Positions 26,577 through 36,888 of a stretch of DNA of 64,000 nt are shown here, piece after piece. The DNA is taken from the NCBI GenBank assembly GCA_018343915.1, contig JABRWF010000002.1, positions 3,720,001 through 3,784,000 on the forward strand, read 5' to 3'. This DNA is from Agroathelia rolfsii (lineage: Eukaryota > Basidiomycota > Agaricomycetes > Amylocorticiales > Amylocorticiaceae). The notes beneath the pieces are model-generated. The model ran no database searches, was not told where the DNA came from, and was given only the letters and a program-made list of their open reading frames with translations. A program made the translations under genes and the position numbers. Each line of letters begins with the position of its first letter. Position 1 is the first letter of the stretch.

Positions 26577-27589
26577 TCAGATCATGGTCGCATATAAATT
26601 CAGTCCGTTTAAGGCTGGCTCATCCATACTGGAGTGGTTGTAGCTTAATACCGCGACCTGGATTTTATGGTTGAAGACCATCAGGTCAGTAGGCTGTGCA
26701 GGAACCATAGAGGATGAAGTCGGACGCACTCCTCCTGGCTCGACATTGAAATGTGTGCCGAGGCATAGATCAAACTGTACCCAGCGAGAAATCAGGCAGC
26801 GGTTAAAATGGCCGTGCGCGATGATCATCACGTCTCGAGTATTCTCGCCCGTTTCCAGCCATTTCTTGTGATATTCACGGACCTTTTCAATAACAGTATC
26901 AACACGTAGGCGCATTTCTTCCACGCTCTCGCCACCAGGGCAACTGATAAAAAAAAGATTAATGTAGGCCGTATAGACGATGACCAGACGTCATCGTACC
27001 CATCACGCCAAATCTCCCAATTGGGGTTTTTGGCCTTGATCTCCTTTGAAAGAAGGCCCTCGTAGTCTCCATAGTCCCATTCTCTAACAAGCTCCGAGGT
27101 GACGTGAGCAGGCGTCTCGACATGTTCAAAGAGTAAATGAAAAGTTTTGTGTGCGCGTTGTCTGGGAGAGACATAAACGATACCAAGGTTCTTGGGATCA
27201 ATGATCTCTAGTTCGATGTAAGGGAAAAATACACGGCTACTTGTGTGAACATAAGAGCTTACTTCCTTCACCAACGATGCTCTCCGCCTTCTCCTTGATC
27301 TGCAGCTCGCCGCGAGCTGTTAAGGGAATATCGGATCGCCCGGTCTGATTCACTGTATAAGCAACGATTATTAGAAGATTAAAAATAGGGTTTACATGTC
27401 GACTAGGTATGCAATCGGAACTGTAATCAATAAAAGAATTTTCAACTTCAGAGAATATATGCATACCCATTCAATGACCATTCGGTTTCACCTGCCGGTA
27501 CATAAAGTCAGAAAAAGCTTGAAAGGTACGAAAGATTTGGATTAACCATGTCGGATGAGAATGAGGCGAGGCATAGGTGGGCCACCCAT
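26577..27589 (-). CDS. SHB17: Histidine phosphatase, SHB17 (sedoheptulose-1,7-bisphosphatase) type
   Basis: Exons (minus) 27547-27589, 27467-27491, 27396-27402, 27263-27344, 27000-27207, 26730-26943 and 26577-26657 give 219 residues. Motifs are LILIRHGETEWSLNG (phospho-accepting His in RHG), RHTGRSDIPLT, IVYVSPRQRAHKTF, REWDYGDYEG, WEIWRDGCPGGES, IIAHGHF (second catalytic His) and a C-terminal SYNHSSMDEPAL. These match yeast Shb17, a phosphoglycerate-mutase-like enzyme that hydrolyses sedoheptulose-1,7-bisphosphate and feeds ribose synthesis. A related sugar phosphatase is the alternative. The RHG triplet is split across the first intron, and the GRHTG segment requires a 7-nt exon. It shares a 270 bp divergent promoter with VPS18. 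Confidence 0.85.
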
Positions 27590-27859
27590 TGTGATAGTGA
27601 TAGTGGAGGCAGAGAAAGATAAGAGTCGTCACATCGATGTAATCCGGGGTTGTGTCCAAGTTGTCTAAAACCTGCCAAAGCCGGGCCGGTGCTAACTAGC
27701 GTTTACTGCTTGATTGGGCTAAGCCAGGCCCAGGCAATGATCACGTGCAAATCATGGGACAAAACCCGCACCTGAAGCATTCAAGGCTGCACTGACTGAA
27801 GGCTCCCACTGGTACGATCATACCACGGCACTGACATTAGCACACATTCCTATCCATTC
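27590..27859. promoter_or_regulatory. Divergent promoter of the SHB17-like gene and VPS18, with E-box at 27742-27747
   Basis: 270 bp between two divergent start codons. Contains TGATCACGTGCAAA at 27738-27751 around an E-box CACGTG. The same 14 bases precede SEC39 (40261-40274). No clear TATA box. Confidence 0.55.
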
Positions 27860-30800
27860 ATGTTTGGCGACTGTACGTGCTTGTCAGACTAGTTGGCTCC
27901 GCTTTTTAACAATGTTTTCAAGATGTTGAACATGCTTCTGGGCCTAGTGGTCTAGGCAGTCTACCTTTGCCCCAAGTCCAGTACGAGGGGTTCGAGTCAA
28001 TGCCATATGAACAAGACAACCATGATGGGATTATGGACAGTGCGGTGCCCGTATGCAGAGCGCTCACTCTATCATGCTTGTCTCACTCATCACGACTGTT
28101 CTAGGAAGCAGATGCATATGAGACACCTGAGCCCGTTCTTAGCTTGGGTTCAGTCCAGATGGACATGCCGGCTGACTTGGTGTCATTGGTTGCGTCTTCT
28201 GACACGCTTGCAATGGGCTTTGCTTCAAACCTCGTTATGCTTCTGGAGCTTTCTGATGTCGAGAAAATGACAAGAGTGACGATACCCACGAAATCAGAAT
28301 TTACGCTTTACAAGATCCATCTCGATCCCTCAGGGCGTCATCTCCTTATAACTTCCACACAAGGAGAAAACTGGTATCTTTTCAAGACTTGGAAGAAGCC
28401 TCGTCTTCTTAAGTCATGGAAGATGGTCATTGAAAGTGTCGCATGGAACAAGGCTGGACTATTAACATCTTCTCACTCTACTTCGACTCGTGAGATGCTT
28501 ATTGGTGGTCAGAACGGCACGATTTACGAGGCGCTGCTGGATGCAGAGGAAGATTTCTTCAAGTCTCATGAGCGGTATATCCAGCCTGTATTCTCTTTGC
28601 AAGAGCGTTTACCTGTCGCTGGGATCAAATTCGATTTTTATCCAACCTCAGATCCGCGCCGCATCCTTGTGATCGTGACAACTCCTTCACGGATATACCA
28701 ATTTGTTGGGTCTCCTGAGAGAAAGAACGAGGAGGGTAGTAGACTGTTTGCAAATCTATTTGCCAGCTATAGGGAGATTGCACCGAGTACGCACATCCCA
28801 AGTCTACTGTGTCTGTAACCAGCTAACATGAAAAAGAGATTTCCGAGGTTCCTGGGAACATTCGACGCTCTGAGCTCCAGTTTTACACACCTAATGCTGA
28901 TCAAGCCCAGTCTCTTCCTAAAGGAATAGCATGGTCAACAGGTAGTTTCATGCACTCACTATACTAATACACATTGATTGGCACTTACATATTTGAAGGG
29001 CTTGGTATCTATCACGGACAACTCAATTTTCAGTCCTCCTCTGATGATATGATCGATGGCGCCAGTTTATTAGCATACCCAAATTCAAACACATCGTCTT
29101 CACCCAATTCCTCACAGGAATCATCAGCGCCGGCCTCTATTGCACTGACCGAGTTCCACTTTATCCTACTATTCAAGAATCGCGTTGTTGGCATCTGCAC
29201 TCTTGATGAAAAGACAGTATATGACGAGTTGTTACCCTTGGTACGAAGACGACTCATTCTTCAAATTCAACCTTATCTGACTCGCCATATAGAAACCGCG
29301 GGAAGAAGTCATCGGTATTTCGGCTGATCCAGTGCGGCATACATATTGGGTTTATACAAACAAGTCCATCTACGAATTGGATATTACCAAGGAGGACAGA
29401 GACATTTGGAAGATCTACCTCGACCAAAGCAAGTTTGACATTGCACTTCGTTATGCAAAGGTGAGCGTTTTTGTTTACTCTTCCCCTGCATAACGTAAAT
29501 ATGACTTGTTTCGTGCAGAAAGCAAGCCAGAGAGACATGGTACTGGCTGCTCAGGCAGAGGCTTACTTTGCCCAAGGAAGATATTTCCAAGCTGCACAAT
29601 CTTACGCTCAATGTTCCACAACGTTCGAGGAAGTGACTCTCAAATTCATTGATGTTGGAGAACGAGATGCGTTACGATCTTACCTTATCTCAAGGCTGGA
29701 ACGTACCAAACGAACTGTACGTATTCATCTCTAGGTGTATCTTGTGCAATTGCTAAGAATTTATAGGACTTATCACAACGCATGATGCTCGCAACATGGC
29801 TTGTAGAGTTTTACCTGAGCAAGTGTAATGAGTTAGATGACTTGATCGCATCCGAGAGCGTATCCAACGATGTCGAGAATCTGCAGACGGAGCGGAGTAT
29901 TCTTGAAGAAGACTTGCGGCAATTCTTCCAAACATACAAGGTGAGTTTTCATGATCGTTACTGTATCTTTTCTGTTCATTAGGATTTCCATAGGCCAACC
30001 TTGACCCCAGTACTATCTACGAGCTAATACAAGGACATGGGAGGACGGATATGTACCTATATTATGCTTCAGTCGTTGGGAACTATGAAAGAGTCATCGA
30101 ACATTGGATTGACGTCGAAGAGTGGACAAAAGCGATCGAAGTCGTCAGCAAACAGGTATTTATAAACATTCTACATCGTCTTTTTGTAATCAATAAATAT
30201 CTTTTTTCCTCAGAATACTCTTGAGATGTACTACCGCTTCAGTCCAGTCCTCATGCGTCAGGCACCCAAAGAGACGACCGAGTCTTGGCTGCGTCAACCT
30301 GCCTTAGACCCACTTCGCCTCATTCCAGCTCTACTACAATTGCAACACGCGCCGCGTGATCCACTCTCTCCTAACTACGCTGTACGATATCTCACCCATG
30401 TCATATTCGAGCAACATAATACTTCCTCTACCATCCACAACCTCATCCTCACATTCCACGCTGCCTCACCTCCATCGGATGATGCCGCCCTCTTCCGTTT
30501 CCTATCAACCGCCCCTGTGGATCCACTAACACAGAAGCCCTATTATGATCTCGACTATGCCTTGCGACTCTGTAAACAAAGCGGTCATATACAACCTTGT
30601 GTTCATATTTACGGCAAGATGGGATTATGGGAAAATAGTGTCGATTTGGCGTTAGATATGGGCGACCTGGAGCTGGCAAAGATCAATGCGGATATGCCAG
30701 AAGATGATGTGCAGTTGAGGAAGAAGCTCTGGCTTAAGATTGCGCGGTATGTAGTGCAAGAAAAGGGCGACATTAAGACGTGAGTGATGTCTTTGTTCCT

Positions 30801-31819
30801 TTTTTTTTAATTGGCTCATGATCTTATGCTCAGTGCTATGCAATTTCTGGATAACGCGGATCTACTGAAGATCGAGGATATCCTTCCATTCTTCCCTGAT
30901 TTTGTTGTTATCGACGATTTCAAGGAGGAAATTGCTCATGCGCTCGAAGGATACTCGGCTCATATCGACACTCTGAAGGGTGAGATGGAAGAAGCGACGA
31001 AGGCGGCGGAGGCGATCAAACAAGACATTTCTGCTCTCAAGAATAGATTCGTCACGATTGACGCCGGTGAACGGTGCTCGCACTGTTCGCATTTGCTGTT
31101 TACGAGGCAATTTTATGTATTCCCTTGTCAACACACGTTCCATGCGGATTGCCTTATTAGTTTGGTAAGGTTGATGAAAATGTCGCAAGTTTCTGTTCTT
31201 ATTTTTGTTTGGTTGTTTCCAGGCCAAGGAATACCTGCCAGCGCACGCCTTGAGACGCATCGTCAACCTTCAATCTGAGTTGGTCAAGAACACTCAAACA
31301 CCCCTCACTCTCGACCAATCTATCATCACTGGCCCTCTACCTACTCAACTCGGCCAAAATGGCCGTCATACGCCTACAACCCAGCGCACTCTTCTCTCTT
31401 CTACGTTTGTCAACCCTCTACAAAACGGTACACGCGCCGCAAATGCTCTAGGCCGGAACTTGTTGTCCGCTGGTGGTAATTTTATCGCGACCGGCGGTGG
31501 TAATCTCATTTCTGCAGGAGGAAGCCTGCTCACCACGAGTGGTGGAACTCTTTTGTCAGCTGGAGATAAATTGAAGGATATGATCGTGCCAGACGCTCTG
31601 GCAGCTATGGTAAGCACGCCGGCGTGGATACCCGGCGTGGGCGGTGCTGGGAAGAAAGATGGCCTTGGCGACAAAACATCAGGGGAAAAAGCGGAGAAGG
31701 TCAGGAGGGAATTGGATGAGATGCTGGCTAGCGCATGTCCATTATGCGAGAATGTTGTGGTAGGCCTAGATAGGCCATTCGTCAACGAGGGCGAAATTGA
31801 TACCAGCTGGGAGCTCTAG
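27860..31819 (+). CDS. VPS18: Vacuolar sorting protein Vps18/Pep3 (HOPS/CORVET core) with split RING
   Basis: Exons 27860-27872, 27923-28044, 28105-28786, 28837-28941, 28999-29240, 29293-29460, 29519-29716, 29767-29940, 29994-30155, 30214-30779, 30834-31164 and 31223-31819 give 1119 residues. The N-terminal half is the beta-propeller-like Pep3/Vps18 region (LVSLVASSDTLAMGF, WKMVIESVAWN). The middle is alpha-solenoid (AQAEAYFAQGRYFQAAQSYA, LKIEDILPFFPDFV). The C-terminus has the RING pieces CSHC, FPCQHTFHADC and, about 180 residues later, CPLC. The final CPLC...DRPF pattern is typical of Vps18. It is the shared subunit of the tethers that drive endosome and vacuole fusion. The RING insert carries glycine-rich repeats. 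The 13-nt first exon is inferred from splice signals and frame. Confidence 0.93.
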
Positions 31820-31996
31820 TGTGTCCAGTATTTTATTCCCCTTAGAGATATGTTCCATCTTTTGCTTATTGAATCGCAGTATATTGGGAGTCTAGTTTTA
31901 TCTGGTAATGAACAGCTACTGCAGCAGGCCCGATATAGAAAGAACAAGAGCGGACAATAAGTGAACGTGAGATTCAAGTCTGTGATGACGGGTAGA

Positions 31997-32480
31997 TCAA
32001 CCATTGATCTTCTTGGTTCTGCCTTGTCTACGTCGTAGTCGTGCGGCCTTGCGTGCACCCATCTAAGAGCAGCAAAATGAGCTCAGTATATTCCCAGGTC
32101 CAAGTGATTTGTACGTACCCTTGCTTTGTCCTCCTCGAGCCTCCTCCTTTCCTCTGCTGCACGTTTGCGTTCGAATGTAATCTCTCTTCTCCTCGTTTTT
32201 TCAGCTTGTTTCTCTTCCTTGAGCTCCTTTTCGAGTTTTTTGACAGCCTGTTCAGCCTTTGTTTTTTCCATGCGAGCTCCCCAACTCTTTGCTTTGACTC
32301 CAGGTTGCATGTGTGATCGTCTACAGTGGTCGAGATCAATTTTCGAAAAAGTAGACAGGAAATTGGACGTCTTTGCACAGACACTGCAGGCTTCATAACA
32401 GGCTTCCATGATTTTCCAGATACCCTGCCATTTGATGAGGATGCAAGTGGGATAGCCTCTTGTACATCTGTTGAGGCCAT
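31997..32480 (-). CDS. CGR1: rRNA-processing protein Cgr1
   Basis: Exons (minus) 32383-32480, 32119-32320 and 31997-32062 give 121 residues, the usual size of the family. It has KSWK near residue 24, HMQPGVKAKSWGARMEKT, a Lys/Glu helix (KKLEKELKEEKQAEKTRRR, ERKRAAEERRRLEEDKAR) and the terminal ARKAARLRRRQGRTKKING. Cgr1 is a nucleolar factor for 60S ribosomal subunit maturation. The first intron uses GTCTGT and must be spliced to link KPAV to RSHMQPG. Its tail converges with VPS18 (177 bp between stops). Its promoter is shared with the Zn2Cys6 gene. Confidence 0.9.
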
Positions 32481-32773
32481 GTTTTTGAGCTGTGTCACTC
32501 CAGTCAACAAGTGAGAGCCGCAAGCAGAGCCCATAGTTCAGCGTAAATTTCCTTGTTTAGGACGGCCCCCGATGCCAGGATTGCTAAATGGGTATGACTG
32601 CGACATAAAAGGGAAATTGACCGGTCTCAGCAGATCACGTGATGCTGAGTCAAGGTACCAGAGGAGTCATGTATCCTTGCTGCCGTGCAGCTTCATAAGC
32701 GCATCAGTAAGCGGGTTTGTTGCAATGCATATATATCACCCAAGACCGGACCCAGTAATGTTCCCCCAAGTCA
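32481..32773. promoter_or_regulatory. Divergent promoter of CGR1 and Zn2Cys6 factor, palindromic E-box
   Basis: 293 bp. Contains ATCACGTGAT at 32634-32643 set in a wider near-palindrome, CTCAGCA...TGCTGAG (about 32627-32650). GATCACGTG is shared with the VPS18 and SEC39 upstream regions. Confidence 0.55.
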
Positions 32774-35700
32774 ATGATGTCACCCGAGCAGGCACCGAAA
32801 GGACACTCTGGTAAAGGCTTGGAATCCGAGAAGACGAGGCGAACGAGAGCAAAGACAGCTTGGTGCGTGTCCATGTGAATACAGATGTCAGCACTGTATC
32901 GCTTAACTTGATTGTGTTTGTAGTGCGGAATGCCAGAGGTACATATTCGATCAAGATCAAAGATGTCAATCTCCGAATTCTATGTGAACCCTTTACCTAG
33001 ACTGAAGCTCAAATGTGACAAACAAGTTCCATGTTCCACATGTGTTCGTCGTAGATGCACGCATTTATGCCCAGACAGTCGGTGCTCTTTGCCACAATTC
33101 TATCCATGATTCCATCTAACATAAGAACAGAAGCCATGCCTACAGGTTACACGCTAAGGTTCTACTTCTCCGCATCACCATACTGTTCTTGTAGTTCTCA
33201 ACCCTTCAACCATGCAGTGCACACAAGGCTAACGACAGACTGCGTGCCAAAGTTGATGAGCTAGTGCAAAGGATACGCCAGTTAGAAGACGCCTTGGCCC
33301 TTCTCCAATCGCGCGTATCCGACGAAACCCATCCACTTCTTGCTGAAGAGCATCGTGTCGACATTGATATTCCTGGCGAACTCGTGCGAGATCCTAGCGA
33401 GGTTATAAATGCCCTTGGATCCCTCAGGATTAAAGACCGCGAGGAGACTTTCTTTGGGAGATCTGCTGGTAGCGAGATGCTGTTTCTTGTGAGTGGTATA
33501 ATTGGCTCCAGCCCTGTAAGCTATGTCTTCTGACGATATTGCAGCAAGCAAGATCCCAAAATTTTGAGGCAATGCCTCTGGAATTCCCCGACCATCTTTC
33601 TAGCCTTTCGTGTCTATTCCCGTTTCTTCCTGGTGGTGCATGGCACGAAAAAGATACTATATACGCCATACTCAAATTTTTACCAGATCAAAAAAGAGCA
33701 TCGTCCTTATGCGAAACATACTTTCAGCAGGTTTGTTGTATGATGAGGACTCTTTTTTTTCGTATCTGACCCCAACACAAGGCGAACTGGGCTCAAAAAA
33801 TAGTAGATAGGGAGGAGCTTTTCGAAGAATTGATGGGCCCACTATACAAGCACTTGGCACGACGTAACGATGACCCTCTGGATCCCATGCCTATTTCTCC
33901 GCACCAAATTGCGGCCATATTTCTAGTTGAACTATTTCCCAGTGTTTTCAAGAATAGTACTGAAGTTAGGACCAGGTTTTTGCTCATGGTTCCCTGATGG
34001 ATCTCACATTGCCTCCACGAAGCTCTGAGGCTGAGGGATACTTCCTGCTTGGTATATTTTCCGTAAATGCCTTGACTGTTAACATTGCTAACACAAGACC
34101 ATAGGCCGAGCAGCTTTGTCGCTTCAAGACATGTTCGAAAGGCCAGAAGTAAAATTGTGTTGCTAAGAATCACGAACCACTCTAATATATGCTACAGCTG
34201 GCGACGGTACAAGGACTAACCATGTGTGCTACATACCATCATGTCGTTTCCAGCCAAAGTCGAAATCACTACTCCATTGATAGTGCTTGGAGAGTGCATT
34301 CTTTATCGTGCAAGATTGCTCAAGGCATGGGTCTACGTACGCCCATACTTTCCCCGCATATAAATCCAAATCCTTTCAGCTGATTTTGCTTCCTTAGATC
34401 GAGACCCCGGAAATTGGGGCTTTGGTATGATTTCTGATGCAAAGAAACTTCCATCCAATCTAACTGTTAAGTGCCGCAAATAGAATCCAAAATTGTTAAC
34501 CGAAGGCGAAATCTGTTCTGGGAAATTTTCTCTATTGACAGCTTTTATTCTCTCGGAACCGGTCGCCCGTGAGCTATAATGCTGTTTGCTCATTGATTAG
34601 ATGGTTCACTACTTCACTATTAATAATTTTAGGCCTTGCTTTCCTCGAATTTTTGTGGATTGTGCATTCCCAGAATACGAACAGACAACACTTAATAAAG
34701 ATGGAGAGATTGAATATGGATGTAAGTGATAGCTTACAACATGCTGTCATCTCTCTAACACGTAACCAAGTCTACCACTGGAAGCATAGTTCTGCCCTTG
34801 AACTACAATCGCAAATCATCGAACTGACTTTGCAAGCTACGCCGCCTACTTATGATTCTGTACTCAAGGTATCGTCTTGCCTACTGGCCCAGCTCCAACT
34901 CTACGGTAATAACAGTGATTAATTTCACAGCTCGACGAAAAAATTAGAGCATTCCCCATTCCGTCCTCCTTAAACATGGACACTATGGCTCTCGATCCAA
35001 TTTTTCCTCCCATACATTATCTACAAAAAGTTTGTGGCCATAAAGCTCCTTGTTCATATTCTCACTGAACTATTCATTAGGTCCTGCTTCTCGTTGTACG
35101 CGGTGTTTGTAAGTGAATACTGTTTTATTAACGTTTTTTTGTCATTAAACCAATTTTAGCTATCATTTATTTGCATAGGAGTTTCTTTGTACAAGCAATC
35201 CTGGATCATCCCGTCAATCCGTTGCGAAGCAGATACGGCCCTTCTTTCTTGGCAGCTTCACGAGCGGCTTCGGAAGTCATTAAGCTGCTAAAACGCAATT
35301 ATGAACTTTATCCAGATTTATGTACTCGATGGGGCCACTTCTTTATCCATGTCTTTTCTTCAGCTGTCAGTTCATCTCTTATTTCAGCTTCCTCAGGAGC
35401 CTAAAAATATCTTTATAGATCATTATGGGAACAATAGCAATTCGTCTTCCAACTTCGTCGTTTGCAGCCACTGCCCGTAGTCTGTTAGATGATGCCATCG
35501 GCCTTTTTGCCAAAGCGCCGGAGGAGTATTCCGGCGGTCCCAAGATTAAGGTATGGATGTATCCACCCTACCGAGCTGTTAATTTGTCCCAAATCGATGT
35601 TCATCATGGTTGCAGGGAATCCTTGCCAAGTTTCAGAAACGGGCTGCTCAGGTCAAGAATGAAGTTGGACCTGACAAACACCTGCCAGCTTGTACTAATC

Positions 35701-36272
35701 CATGTGCTTGTGCAAAAGCCAATGTACAGCTCTCGATATTTGGTGGGCACACACATGTACAACGCGTTGACACTGATTCAGCTCGCACATCATACCCTGA
35801 CAAAGAATCACCCGCTGCACAACAAGCCACCATGTCAGCTGGTAAAGGGGCTAGTGCCCCATTTCCTCATGAACAGACAGCCACCGCCACGCCCAACACA
35901 CTTGCAATGGATTCCCCATTTGCTGCTGATGGTGGAGCAATCCAGGTCCCGATACCCATTGTACCAGATATGCCAGAACTATTATTCCCCTCTCCTGATC
36001 TGCAGAGTGTAGATACGTTTTCAATTGGGCAGATGTTTTCTAGTGATGATTATTGGACTAACATGGGCTCGATGCCGACGTCATGGGATAGTTCAGCGGG
36101 TCTCGATCAACAACAACAACAGTTTCCGGATGTTTATTGGCCCAGATCGGACGCATCTAGCGCACAGGTCGGATACCTTGACAACATGGCTGCAATGGAC
36201 GTCCAGTGGATGGTGTTTATTCATGACACCGGAGTCCTGCAGGGAGGCGAAGTCAATGATGTTGGAGCGTGA
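32774..36272 (+). CDS. Zn2Cys6 fungal-specific transcription factor
   Basis: The first exons are 32774-32862, 32924-32938 and 33001-33077, followed by about 12 more. The N-terminus is basic, then the Zn2Cys6 cluster: ACAECQRLKLKCDKQVPC, STC, then VRRRCTHLC. A coiled-coil-like linker follows (RLRAKVDELVQRIRQLE). Then comes the fungal-specific factor domain, with FLPGGAWHEKDTIYAIL, LTLPPRSSEAEGYFLLG, RRRNLFWEIFSIDSFYSLGTGRP, IIYLHRSFFVQAI and CTRWGHFFIHVFSSA. The C-terminal ~200 residues are disordered with a Gln run and an end motif FIHDTGVLQGG. The first Cys pair sits on a 15-nt exon. All exons can be joined in frame, so the gene looks intact. A nuclear regulator; target genes cannot be told. 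A second ATG at 32777 is equally usable. Confidence 0.85.
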
Positions 36273-36888
36273 TTGACAGTGCTCGAACAAGTTATTGTAT
36301 TCCCGAAACTCGGGGAATTTGCGAATCACGGATATATTACAGCTGTAAATGGCGGTTAGCATGGCTTCTCGACGAAACTGGTAAAAAAAGGACAATAGAC
36401 GAGACGTAAACAAGCATGCTGCTCGGCTATTACGGAGTTATGAAGAGCGCTAGTGGTCGAAAAGCTTCAAGTGCTGAAAGATGGAGTTGGCTCTACCACA
36501 GATGAAGAGGGTTGTAGGATATGTAGAGACGGGGGAGCACGGTATTTGTATCTTGAATGTTACTATACCATAATTTTCCAGACATACGCTTAATGTAATA
36601 CACCCAACTCACGATGATCCAAGCGGGGAAAGAGGCCAGAGAAGATTCACTTGACTTCATGTGACGGTGTGAAGTGGCGGCGGCGGCGGCGGTGGCAAAA
36701 AGACGCAGTGGCACGAAACGGAGCCGCCACAGCACAAAGCAAGCAGGTTTGGCAGCGATTGTCACCTCGCACATCCTCTGGCCAGTACGGCCCTGCCTGT
36801 GTCCCTTCATTCTCTCCTTATTACTGCAGCTTCCTTGCTACTAGGCGCCCTTTTTCTATCTTCTTGTATATGCACGCTCCTTCCCATA
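36273..36888. other. Intergenic spacer, 0.6 kb
   Basis: 3' flank of the Zn2Cys6 gene and promoter of the next gene. Holds a short (GGC)n run at about 36675-36697 and a CT-rich leader before 36889. No gene seen. Confidence 0.55.
36675..36697. repeat. (GGC)n trinucleotide run
   Basis: Six to seven GGC triplets with one GGT, about 195 bp upstream of the start codon at 36889. Confidence 0.8.

Noticed and set aside
27938..28010. tRNA-like A box (TGGTCTAGG) and B box (GGTTCGAGTC) about 41-44 bp apart
   Set aside because: Acceptor and T stems do not pair, and the stretch lies inside exon 2 of VPS18, where it reads as in-frame coding sequence.
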